Source: Bacteroidales bacterium
GTDB taxonomy: Bacteria; Bacteroidota; Bacteroidia; Bacteroidales; UBA12077
Assembly: GCA_030600865.1 (NCBI GenBank)
Contig: JAUVUS010000202.1
Span: forward strand, 1 to 5,418
Direction: 5' to 3'
Length of the DNA stretch: 5,418 nucleotides
Below the pieces are notes generated by a model. That model was given only the letters and a program-made list of their open reading frames with translations, was not told the origin of the DNA and searched no databases. The translations under genes and the position numbers were made by a program. This document shows positions 1-5,418 of the stretch, one piece after another (the first letter of the stretch is position 1; every line of letters begins with the position of its first letter).

Positions 1-360
1 ATATGGGGATATGTTTCTTTAAAAGATGACCTTTCAACTATTTTCGGTGCTAACTTTAGTCATAAAGCTGAAACTCCGGGCTTAGGTGCAGAAATTGATA
101 CCAAAGATTTTCAATTAAGATTTCTTGGTAAAGAAATATTAGATGAGCAAGGCCAGTTTGTTTCTATAAGTATTGTGAAAGGTGGCACTGCCGATCCAAA
201 CTCTAAATACGAAGTGGATGGAATTTCAGGAGGAACAATCACAAGTAATGGTGTTGATGCCATGCTTAAAGATTGTTTGAGTAGTTACGAACCTTATTTT
301 AAAAACATAAAACAGGCAATGCCTGAAATAGATATTGAGACAGGTTTGAACAATAAATAA
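1..360 (+). CDS. nqrC: Na+-translocating NADH:quinone reductase subunit C (3' part, 5' end outside window)
   Basis: The frame is open from base 1 to the TAA at 358-360, giving the last 119 residues of NqrC; the N-terminal membrane helix lies upstream of the window. NqrC is a membrane-anchored, extracytoplasmic subunit that carries covalently bound FMN and relays electrons towards NqrB. Visible family marks are the ETPGLGAEI motif (visible residues 24-32) and the flavinylation motif DGISGGT (residues 73-79), followed by ITSNGVD. By family knowledge the FMN phosphate is ester-linked to the last Thr of this motif, codon 235-237. The usual motif has Ala before the Thr (SGAT); here it is Gly (SGGT), a conservative variant. 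The C-terminus ends in a short acidic tail. The first ATG of the visible part (175) is internal and is not a start. A 59-bp AT-rich gap separates it from nqrD. The identification is firm. Confidence 0.96.
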   Translation: MWGYVSLKDDLSTIFGANFSHKAETPGLGAEIDTKDFQLRFLGKEILDEQGQFVSISIVKGGTADPNSKYEVDGISGGTITSNGVDAMLKDCLSSYEPYFKNIKQAMPEIDIETGLNNK

Positions 361-419
361 AACTAATATAACATAACCAACTATTTAGTAAATTTAAAAA
401 ACATAAAAATTTATATATA

Positions 420-1067
420 ATGAGTGCAGAAAAAGAACCTCTTTTTTCGGGCAAAAACTTAAAGTTACTTACAGAACCTTTAAATGACAGTAATCCTATT
501 ACTGTTCAGGTTCTGGGTGTATGTTCGGCATTAGCTGTTACAGTAAAACTTAAACCGGCCTTTGTAATGGCTCTTTCAGTTGTTGTAGTAATGGCTGTCT
601 CAAATGTTGTGATTTCTTTGTTACGAAAAACCGTTCCTCCCAGAATTAGAATCATTGTTCAGCTTGTTGTAATTGCTACAATGGTAATTTTGGTCGATCA
701 GGTATTAAAAGCTTTTGTGTTTGATATTAGCAAACAGTTATCGGTTTTCGTTGGATTAATTATTACAAACTGTATTATCATGGGTCGCCTTGAAGCCTTT
801 GCTTTAAGTAATAAACCATGGCAATCATTTCTTGATGGTATAGGAAATGCAGCCGGATATGGTGTTATTCTTTTAATTGTTGCTTTTTTTAGAGAACTAT
901 TAGGATCAGGTACAATTTGGGGTTACAAAGTGATTCCTGAAAGTGTTTACGATTTTGGTTACGAAAATAATGGATTAATGATTCTTCCTCCAATGGCACT
1001 TATTGTGGTTGGAGCAATTATATGGATTCAACGTGCTAAAAACAAGAAACTTGTAGAATCTAACTAA
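420..1067 (+). CDS. nqrD: Na+-translocating NADH:quinone reductase subunit D
   Basis: 215 residues, close to the ~210 usual for NqrD. It is an integral inner-membrane subunit with about six hydrophobic segments (near residues 30-44, 47-66, 79-98, 107-122, 141-158 and 187-204). Cys35, in LGVCSALAVT, and Cys118, in LIITNCIIMGR, are 83 residues apart. That matches the spacing of the conserved cysteines that, together with the pair in NqrE, hold an intramembrane Fe-S centre in Vibrio cholerae NQR. The charged N-terminus (MSAEKEPLFSGKNLK) and the basic C-terminus (QRAKNKK) fit cytoplasmic ends. The ATG at 420 is preceded by an A/T-only leader with no Shine-Dalgarno motif, as is common in Bacteroidota. 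The stop lies 11 bp before nqrE, so the two genes are surely cotranscribed and probably translationally close-coupled. Nothing is truncated. Confidence 0.97.
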   Translation: MSAEKEPLFSGKNLKLLTEPLNDSNPITVQVLGVCSALAVTVKLKPAFVMALSVVVVMAVSNVVISLLRKTVPPRIRIIVQLVVIATMVILVDQVLKAFVFDISKQLSVFVGLIITNCIIMGRLEAFALSNKPWQSFLDGIGNAAGYGVILLIVAFFRELLGSGTIWGYKVIPESVYDFGYENNGLMILPPMALIVVGAIIWIQRAKNKKLVESN

Positions 1068-1078
1068 AAATTAAATAG

Positions 1079-1696
1079 ATGGAAAACTTAGTTAATATAT
1101 TTGTCAAGTCAGTATTTATCGACAATATGATATTTGCCTACTTCCTTGGAATGTGTTCATATCTGGCAGTATCAAAAACGGTAAAAACTTCTACAGGATT
1201 AGGAATTGCTGTAATCTTCGTATTAGGATTCACAGTACCTGTCGACTATTTAATCGAAAACTTTTTATTAAAAGAAGGTGCTTTAGTTTGGTTAAGTCCA
1301 AAATTTGCCGATGTTGATTTAAGCTTCTTAAGTTTTATTATATTCATTGCAGTAATCGCATCTATGGTACAATTGGTCGAAATGATTATTGAAAAATTTT
1401 CACCAACATTATATAATTCATTAGGTATATTCTTACCTCTAATTGCTGTTAACTGTGCAATTTTAGGAGGGTCTTTATTTATGCAGGAACGTGCTTACAA
1501 TAATATTGCAGAAGCAACTGCATTTGGATTGGGATCCGGTGTTGGATGGTTTCTTGCAATTGTTGGTATTGCTGCAATTCGTGAGAAAATAAGATATTCA
1601 AATGTGCCTGATCCGCTAAAAGGCCTGGGAATTACTTTTATCATTACAGGCTTAATGGGAATAGCCTTTATGGGTTTTATGGGAATTAAACTGTAA
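1079..1696 (+). CDS. nqrE: Na+-translocating NADH:quinone reductase subunit E
   Basis: 205 residues, a little longer than the usual ~198. NqrE is a polytopic inner-membrane subunit homologous to NqrD with inverted topology. Six hydrophobic segments can be read (near residues 8-30, 41-58, 83-103, 115-134, 148-167 and 183-203). Cys26, in [12 protein letters not shown], and Cys126, in [11 protein letters not shown], are the conserved pair that with the NqrD cysteines binds the intramembrane Fe-S centre. The start motif [17 protein letters not shown] is typical of the family, which supports the ATG at 1079. The gene sits 11 bp after nqrD. Its TAA at 1694-1696 lies just 3 bp before the inverted repeat of the inserted element, and the reading frame is not disturbed. 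The 223-bp gap to nqrF is abnormal beside the 11-bp nqrD-nqrE spacing. Confidence 0.97.
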   Translation: MENLVNIFVKSVFIDNMIFAYFLGMCSYLAVSKTVKTSTGLGIAVIFVLGFTVPVDYLIENFLLKEGALVWLSPKFADVDLSFLSFIIFIAVIASMVQLVEMIIEKFSPTLYNSLGIFLPLIAVNCAILGGSLFMQERAYNNIAEATAFGLGSGVGWFLAIVGIAAIREKIRYSNVPDPLKGLGITFIITGLMGIAFMGFMGIKL

Positions 1697-1699
1697 TAA

Positions 1700-1731
1700 T
1701 AGCCATTAGATATTGGCTATTAGCTGTTAGC
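1700..1731 (+). repeat. Left terminal inverted repeat of the nqrE-nqrF element
   Basis: The reverse complement of this arm aligns without gaps to 1881-1912, with 23 of 32 positions identical. The core GCTATTAGC (1716-1724) is perfect. Read as RNA, bases 1713-1725 pair with 1887-1899 as a continuous 13-bp helix that includes two G-U wobbles, with 4-bp helices on each side beyond mismatches. It starts 3 bp after the nqrE stop codon. The counts were made by eye. Confidence 0.75.
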
Positions 1732-1736
1732 AAAAA

Positions 1737-1899
1737 ATAAGAAATTTCAGAAAATTAAATATTTGGATAAATGGTATTTATTATTGTACAAGAATTAAAT
1801 TTTATCCCAAAAGAAAAAATTGTTGCTATAATTGAATTACTAAATAAAGAACAAAAAATGGTAAATAGCCTTATTAATAAACTAAAGGCTAATAGCTAA
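1737..1899 (+). pseudogene. Internally deleted four-helix-bundle (S23/IVP-type) protein gene
   Basis: Two pieces of one gene are joined out of frame. The first (1740-1766) reads RNFRKLNIW, the usual N-terminus of this family, but the codon before it is ATA (1737-1739) where ATG would be expected. The second is an open frame from ATG 1771 to TAA 1897-1899 (42 codons). It contains QELNFIPKEKI and LNKEQKMVNSLINKLK, like the last helix and tail of four-helix-bundle proteins (TIGR02436/PF05635). Full-length members are about 115-125 residues, so roughly 65-75 central residues are missing. The frames differ (1737 and 1771 are not in phase) and a TAA at 1768-1770 closes the second frame just before its ATG. 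The 42-residue piece could still be translated, but it lacks most of the bundle. Family assignment is by recognition of both ends; no search was run. Confidence 0.72.
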
Positions 1900-1912
1900 A
1901 TACTAAAAGCTA
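1881..1912 (+). repeat. Right terminal inverted repeat of the nqrE-nqrF element
   Basis: This is the partner of 1700-1731. It overlaps the last codons and stop of the four-helix-bundle relic, so the end of that gene doubles as the element end. The perfect core is GCTAATAGC (1888-1896). An 8-bp direct repeat, AGCTAAAT, occurs at 1894-1901 and 1908-1915. The arm ends 7 bp before the nqrF start codon, which leaves the ATG outside the predicted stem. Confidence 0.72.
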
Positions 1913-1919
1913 AATAAAA

Positions 1920-3176
1920 ATGATATTATTAACATCACAAATTACAGTTATCCTGTTAAGTATTGCAATATTCTTAACAATAATTCTTGCATTGGTTATG
2001 ATGCTTTTATATGCAAGAAAAAAGCTTACTCCACAAGGTGAAGTTAAGTTAAACATTAATGATGAAAAAGAATTAGAAGTTAATCCGGGTAATACTTTAC
2101 TTACCACATTAATGAACAACGAAATATACTTACCATCTGCTTGTGGTGGTGGTGGTACTTGTGGTATGTGTAAATGCCAGGTTTTAGATGGTGGTGGTAC
2201 AATATTACCTACCGAAACAGGTTTCTTTACTCGTAAAGAAGCTCAAAACTATTGGCGTTTAGGTTGTCAGGTAAAAGTAAGAAATGACATGAAAATTGGC
2301 ATTCCAAAAGAAATTATGGGAATTAAGAAATGGGAATGCGAAGTTATTTCAAATAGAAACGTTGCAACATTTATTAAGGAATTTGTCGTTAAATTACCTG
2401 AAGGTGAAGAACTCAACTTTCAATCAGGTGGATATATCCAAATCGACGTTCCTAAAATTGAAGTTGAATTTAAAGATATAGTCATTGAAGAACAGTTCCG
2501 TGATGAGTGGGATCAGTACAATATGTGGAACTTAAAAATGAAAAATACTGAAGAAACATATCGTGCGTACTCAATGGCTAATTATCCAAAAGAAGGAAAT
2601 ATTGTAAAACTAAACATCCGTATTGCAACTCCTCCTTGGGACAGATCAAAAGGAGCATTCCAAAAAGTTAACTCCGGAATTTGTTCGTCTTATATTTTCT
2701 CAAGAAAGCCAGGTGATAAAGTAATGATATCTGGTCCATACGGTGAATTCTTTATTAAGGATACTGATCGTGAAATGATGTATATTGGTGGTGGTGCAGG
2801 TATGGCACCATTACGCTCACATATTTTCCATTTGTTCCATACTTTAAAAACAGGAAGAAAAGTTACTTATTGGTACGGAGCACGTTCTAAGCGTGAAGTA
2901 TTTTACGAAGAGGAATTCATGGAAATTGAAAAGAAATTTCCTAATTTCAAATTCAATATAGCTTTATCGGAACCTAAAGAAGAAGATAAATGGACCGGAT
3001 TAACCGGATTCATTCATCAGGTACTTTACAACGAATACTTAAGCAAACATGAAGAACCTGAGGAAATTGAATATTATTTATGTGGACCCCCAGTAATGAA
3101 CGACGCTGTTCTGAAAATGATTTATGATTTAGGAATACCAGATGAAATGTTGGCATTCGACGATTTTGGTGGATAA
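1920..3176 (+). CDS. nqrF: Na+-translocating NADH:quinone reductase subunit F (NADH dehydrogenase, FAD and 2Fe-2S)
   Basis: 418 residues, slightly longer than the ~408 typical. NqrF is the electron entry subunit: it oxidises NADH on the cytoplasmic side and passes electrons through FAD to a 2Fe-2S cluster. Domain order: one N-terminal membrane helix (residues ~4-31); a ferredoxin domain (~40-130) with cluster cysteines Cys75, Cys81, Cys84 (ACGGGGTCGMC) and Cys116; an FAD-binding ferredoxin-reductase domain with RAYSMANYP (215-223); and an NAD-binding domain with GGGAGMAPLRS (290-300) and CGPP (388-391). The C-terminus, FDDFGG, is the conserved family ending. All cofactor residues are present. 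The ATG at 1920 is supported by the helix that follows directly; it has an A-rich leader and no Shine-Dalgarno motif. This is the last gene of the operon, and a terminator begins 20 bp after its stop. It lies 223 bp from nqrE because of the inserted element. Confidence 0.98.
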   Translation: MILLTSQITVILLSIAIFLTIILALVMMLLYARKKLTPQGEVKLNINDEKELEVNPGNTLLTTLMNNEIYLPSACGGGGTCGMCKCQVLDGGGTILPTETGFFTRKEAQNYWRLGCQVKVRNDMKIGIPKEIMGIKKWECEVISNRNVATFIKEFVVKLPEGEELNFQSGGYIQIDVPKIEVEFKDIVIEEQFRDEWDQYNMWNLKMKNTEETYRAYSMANYPKEGNIVKLNIRIATPPWDRSKGAFQKVNSGICSSYIFSRKPGDKVMISGPYGEFFIKDTDREMMYIGGGAGMAPLRSHIFHLFHTLKTGRKVTYWYGARSKREVFYEEEFMEIEKKFPNFKFNIALSEPKEEDKWTGLTGFIHQVLYNEYLSKHEEPEEIEYYLCGPPVMNDAVLKMIYDLGIPDEMLAFDDFGG

Positions 3177-3195
3177 ACTAATTATATAGAGAACT

Positions 3196-3233
3196 AAACC
3201 GGATTGCATTTGCTTTCCGGTTTTTTATTTTTA
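3196..3233 (+). terminator. Intrinsic terminator of the nqr operon
   Basis: A perfect 8-bp stem, AAACCGGA (3196-3203) with TCCGGTTT (3216-3223), encloses a 12-nt loop and runs into a T-rich tract (TTTTTTATTTTTA, 3221-3233). It lies 20 bp after the nqrF stop. It should end nqr transcription before apbE, although readthrough is possible. Confidence 0.85.
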
Positions 3234-3297
3234 TTAAAAATAGTAGCTGAAAAAATTGATTTTTAGTGAAAAATCTTCTTAACTTCGTAATACTTTT

Positions 3298-3306
3298 TAC
3301 TTTTTG
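3298..3306 (+). promoter_or_regulatory. Possible Bacteroidota-type -7 promoter element for apbE
   Basis: TACTTTTTG resembles the Bacteroidota -7 element TAnnTTTG but has one extra base between TA and TTTG. I see no clear TTTG at the -33 position. It lies about 15 bp before the preferred apbE ATG (3322), so a transcript would have a very short leader. A promoter somewhere in 3234-3321 is expected because a terminator precedes apbE; this particular site is a weak candidate. Confidence 0.22.
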
Positions 3307-3321
3307 AATAAAATACTGGTT

Positions 3322-4329
3322 ATGAGAAATTTAATTGCATTGTTAATTGCAGGGCAAATTTTAATGTCCTGTAATCAAAAACCAAAGACAACATATATTT
3401 CGTTTGGTGGTTTTACTCAGGGAACAACTTACCACATAACTTACGAAAGTATAGATAGTATAGATTACAAGGACGAGATTGAATATCTTTTAGCTGAATT
3501 CGACACTTCTCTGTCAACTTATAATAGCTCATCTCTTATAACTAAGATTAACAACAACGAATCTAATATAACGGACTATTATCTAAATATTATTCTACAA
3601 AAATCTGAGGAAGTATTTAAATCAACAAATGGCGCATTCGATATTACCGTAGCGCCTCTGGTTAATGCCTGGGGATTTGGTTTTAAAAACAAAGAGAAAA
3701 TGTCCGATGCAAAAGTTGATAGCATTCTAAAGTTTATTGGATTTGACAAGATCAGTATAAAAGACTCTATTATAATTAAACAAGACCCACGCATTATGTT
3801 AGATGTGAATGCAATTGCTCAGGGTTATTCAGTTGATGTTATTGCAGATTTCCTTGAACAAAAAGGAATAACAAATTATTTAGTTGAAATTGGAGGTGAA
3901 GTAAAAACAAAAGGATTAAATAGTAAAGGTAAAACATGGAAGATTGGCATTGATAAACCTTTTGATAATAACTTTGTGCCAGGTGAAAATTTACAAGCCA
4001 TTATAAAACTTACCAACAAATCACTAGCTACATCTGGTAATTACCGTAAGTTTTATGAACGTAACGGAGTAAAATATTCTCATACTATTAATCCCAAAAC
4101 AGGTTATCCTGTTACGCACCCATTATTAAGTACAACTGTTATTGCAAACGATTGCATGACTGCCGATGCGTATGCAACAGCTTTTATGGTCATGGGTTTG
4201 GAAAAAGCTTCTAAACTTGTAGAAAAATTGCCAGATATTGAAGCTTATTTTATTTATTGTGATGATAATGGTGACTATCAGGGAAAAGCAACTCCCGCAA
4301 TACAAGAACTAATTGAAGAAGTTAAATAA
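3322..4329 (+). CDS. apbE: ApbE-family FAD:protein FMN transferase, lipoprotein
   Basis: 335 residues from ATG 3322. ApbE transfers FMN from FAD to threonine in target proteins outside the cytoplasm; the NQR targets are NqrB and NqrC. From this start, residues 1-16 form a signal peptide ending in a lipobox (LMSC) with lipidated Cys17. Family motifs follow: QGTTYHITY (33-41), FDITVAPLVNAWGFG (106-120), NAIAQGYSVD (163-172), EIGGEV (189-194), ATSGNYRKF (236-244), YSHTINPKTGYP (252-263) and DCMTADAYATA (277-287). The last carries the Asp that helps bind Mg2+ in characterised members. All look intact. An in-frame TTG at 3304 would add six residues (MNKILV) and also give a plausible signal peptide. 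ATG is preferred because TTG starts are rare here and the TTG overlaps a promoter-like motif. The gene follows nqrF by 145 bp with a terminator between, so it is linked to the nqr operon but probably transcribed separately. Confidence 0.94.
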   Translation: MRNLIALLIAGQILMSCNQKPKTTYISFGGFTQGTTYHITYESIDSIDYKDEIEYLLAEFDTSLSTYNSSSLITKINNNESNITDYYLNIILQKSEEVFKSTNGAFDITVAPLVNAWGFGFKNKEKMSDAKVDSILKFIGFDKISIKDSIIIKQDPRIMLDVNAIAQGYSVDVIADFLEQKGITNYLVEIGGEVKTKGLNSKGKTWKIGIDKPFDNNFVPGENLQAIIKLTNKSLATSGNYRKFYERNGVKYSHTINPKTGYPVTHPLLSTTVIANDCMTADAYATAFMVMGLEKASKLVEKLPDIEAYFIYCDDNGDYQGKATPAIQELIEEVK

Positions 4330-4335
4330 AAACAG

Positions 4336-4364
4336 AAAGAGCGAATCAAATTGATCCGCTCTTT
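4336..4364. terminator. Bidirectional terminator between convergent apbE and the DsbD-like gene
   Basis: The hairpin has an 8-bp outer stem, AAAGAGCG (4336-4343) with CGCTCTTT (4357-4364), then one A/C mismatch, a 4-bp inner stem ATCA/TGAT and a 3-nt AAT loop. It starts 7 bp after the apbE stop and ends 20 bp before the stop of the minus-strand gene. On the minus strand it is followed by a good U-rich run (from 4330-4335 and into the end of apbE); on the plus strand the following tract is weaker (TATATATCTTTT). It probably serves both genes. Confidence 0.8.
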
Positions 4365-4383
4365 ATAGTATATATCTTTTAGT

Positions 4384-5418
4384 CTAATTTTTCTTTTTAA
4401 ACTCTTCAACCCCCGAATCTAAAAACTTAATAAAATTATCAATATTCAGGTCGTAACCTTTGGGCTCAACCAAAGTTTCGCCATTTGTATCAACCAAAAC
4501 ATAATATGGTTGACTATTAATACTATATTTTGTTATCTGAAAATCAGCATATTTTTTACCTAAAGTCTTTTTTACTTTTCCATCGTATGCTGATGTTACC
4601 CATTCATCTTCCGGCAATTTAGTTCTGTCATCAACATAAAGTGCAATTATTAAATAATCATCTTGTAAACGCTTTAACACTTCCGGATCAGACCAAACTT
4701 TATTTTCCATTTCTTTACAATTTGCACAAGCATGTCCTTTGAAATCCAAAAGAACAGGTTTGTTTAATTTCTTTGCACAAGCCATTCCTTGTTCATAATC
4801 AAAGTATCCTTCTAATCCGTGAGGTAAATGTAAAATATCGCTATATTTTGGATTTTCACATAATGATATAGGTTCATCTCCTTGTGAATCCAAAATACTT
4901 ACAACAACCTGTGATTTTGAAATATCAAATTGTTGAGCCGATTTTGGAGGAATTAATGCAGAAACTGCATTTAAATCAGCACCAAACAATCCTGGCAACA
5001 AATACAAAGCAAACGTAAATGAAACCATAGCTATAACTAATCTTGGAACTGAAATAAAAGGAATCTCACTATCGTGCGAGAATTTTAATTTCCCTAACAA
5101 GTATATTCCCAGTAAAATAAATATGACAATCCATATTGCCAGGTAAACATCTCTGCTAAGAATGTTTAAATGATATGTTTGATCGATATTAGCAATAAAT
5201 TTAAGTGAGAATGCCAATATAATAAATCCTAAAACTACTTTTACAGAATTCATCCAACCACCTGATTTTGGTAAACCTTTTAACATCCTTGGGAAAATAG
5301 CAAACAAGGTAAATGGTAATGCAAATGCCAAACCAAATGCAAACATTCCTATTAGTGGCTCAAGAACAGCACCGGCAGCAGCTTTTACCAGTAAAACACC
5401 AACAATTGGCCCGGTACA
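4384..5418 (-). CDS. DsbD-like thiol:disulfide interchange protein, C-terminal part (5' end outside window)
   Basis: The minus-strand frame is open from the window edge (5418) to TAG at 4386-4384, giving 344 visible residues. ATG 5346 is internal: the 24 codons upstream continue the same membrane domain. The first visible residues, CTGPIVG, correspond to the second redox cysteine region of the CcdA/DsbD membrane domain; TGT at 5418-5416 is that Cys. Hydrophobic helices follow near residues 24-43, 59-75, 91-111 and 125-144, then a linker (~145-200). A C-terminal thioredoxin-fold domain (~205-340) has the active-site motif CANC (231-234, bases 4717-4728) after LLDFKGHA and a probable cis-Pro at SQPYY (304). 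DsbD-type proteins carry electrons from cytoplasmic thioredoxin to extracytoplasmic thiols. Whether an N-terminal DsbD-alpha domain exists cannot be seen. The gene converges on apbE and shares its terminator; no functional tie to NQR is shown. Confidence 0.9.
   Translation of the reverse strand, partial: CTGPIVGVLLVKAAAGAVLEPLIGMFAFGLAFALPFTLFAIFPRMLKGLPKSGGWMNSVKVVLGFIILAFSLKFIANIDQTYHLNILSRDVYLAIWIVIFILLGIYLLGKLKFSHDSEIPFISVPRLVIAMVSFTFALYLLPGLFGADLNAVSALIPPKSAQQFDISKSQVVVSILDSQGDEPISLCENPKYSDILHLPHGLEGYFDYEQGMACAKKLNKPVLLDFKGHACANCKEMENKVWSDPEVLKRLQDDYLIIALYVDDRTKLPEDEWVTSAYDGKVKKTLGKKYADFQITKYSINSQPYYVLVDTNGETLVEPKGYDLNIDNFIKFLDSGVEEFKKKN

Larger units (their letters stand above)
1700..1912. 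mobile_element. Small insertion between nqrE and nqrF: inverted-repeat element with deleted four-helix-bundle gene
   Basis: This 213-bp segment fills nearly all of the nqrE-nqrF gap. Its ends, 1700-1731 and 1881-1912, are inverted repeats (23 of 32 positions complementary without gaps, and a perfect 9-bp core GCTATTAGC/GCTAATAGC). The inside is a relic of a four-helix-bundle gene of the S23/IVP type (see the pseudogene entry). AATAA directly abuts both ends (1695-1699 and 1913-1917) and may be a target-site duplication, although the region is AT-rich. Family knowledge: such proteins are encoded by intervening sequences in 23S rRNA genes of some bacteria, with complementary ends that form a stem; similar genes also occur elsewhere in Bacteroidota genomes. 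Inference: this is a non-autonomous, internally deleted copy. No transposase is encoded and the mode of mobility is unknown. It could instead be an old intact insertion that decayed in place. Confidence 0.7.

Noticed and set aside
361..419. AT-rich nqrC-nqrD gap as a possible second insertion or regulatory site
   Set aside because: It is only 59 bp, with no inverted ends, no coding relic and no clear hairpin or promoter; it looks like an ordinary leader.
1758..1765. AATATTTG as a promoter -7 element driving nqrF from within the insertion
   Set aside because: It is one base off TAnnTTTG, has no TTTG at the proper upstream distance, and is simply the codons for LNIW in the relic gene.
1910..2119. 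Minus-strand open frame of 69 codons
   Set aside because: It lies antisense to the start of nqrF, which is unmistakable from its cluster cysteines. The encoded sequence has no recognisable domain, and its end overlaps the element edge by chance.
2143..2215. GGT-rich runs that look like a short tandem repeat
   Set aside because: They encode the glycine-rich loop around the 2Fe-2S cysteines of NqrF and the glycines after it, where codon reuse explains the repeats.
2296..2481. Plus-strand open frame of 61 codons in another frame
   Set aside because: It lies wholly inside nqrF and reflects AT-rich codon use in a shifted frame.
3579..3794. Minus-strand open frame of 71 codons
   Set aside because: It is antisense to the conserved core of apbE, with no start context or family resemblance.
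5344..5346. ATG as the start of the minus-strand DsbD-like gene
   Set aside because: The frame stays open for 24 more codons to the window edge. Those codons encode the CTGPIVG segment of the DsbD membrane domain, so the true start is outside the window.

Overview
The window looks like chromosomal DNA from a member of the Bacteroidota. It is AT-rich, has no Shine-Dalgarno motif ahead of most starts (AT-rich leaders instead), and carries a Na+-NQR operon followed by a lipoprotein ApbE. An element with a relic of the 23S-intervening-sequence type four-helix-bundle gene fits the same phylum. I cannot place it lower with confidence; a marine Bacteroidales or Marinilabiliales relative is a guess.

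Layout. Positions 1-3176 (+) hold the 3' part of the Na+-translocating NADH:quinone reductase operon: the end of nqrC (1-360), nqrD (420-1067), nqrE (1079-1696) and nqrF (1920-3176). A strong intrinsic terminator lies at 3196-3233. A separate gene, apbE, follows on + (3322-4329). It converges on a minus-strand gene (5418 to 4384, 5' end outside the window) for a DsbD-like thiol:disulfide reductase with a C-terminal thioredoxin domain. The two convergent genes share a hairpin at 4336-4364.

How the genes fit together. NqrF oxidises NADH through FAD and a 2Fe-2S ferredoxin domain. Electrons then pass through the Fe-S site held by the paired cysteines of NqrD and NqrE to the FMN covalently bound on NqrC, then to NqrB (outside the window), and Na+ is pumped out. 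ApbE is the extracytoplasmic flavin transferase that attaches FMN to the threonines of NqrB and NqrC, and its acceptor motif is visible in the nqrC fragment. The DsbD-like protein moves reducing equivalents across the membrane to extracytoplasmic thiols; no direct link to NQR is evident.

The unusual part is the 223-bp nqrE-nqrF gap. The nqrD-nqrE gap is only 11 bp. The larger gap contains a roughly 213-bp element (1700-1912) with imperfect terminal inverted repeats. Inside is an internally deleted, frame-disrupted relic of a four-helix-bundle (S23/IVP-type) gene: its first ~9 residues after a lost start codon are joined out of frame to its last ~40 residues. The element is bracketed by the 5-bp direct repeat AATAA. 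It therefore looks like a small non-autonomous insertion that landed between two essential operon genes without breaking either. Everything else is ordinary core metabolism, and I see no undescribed multi-gene system here.
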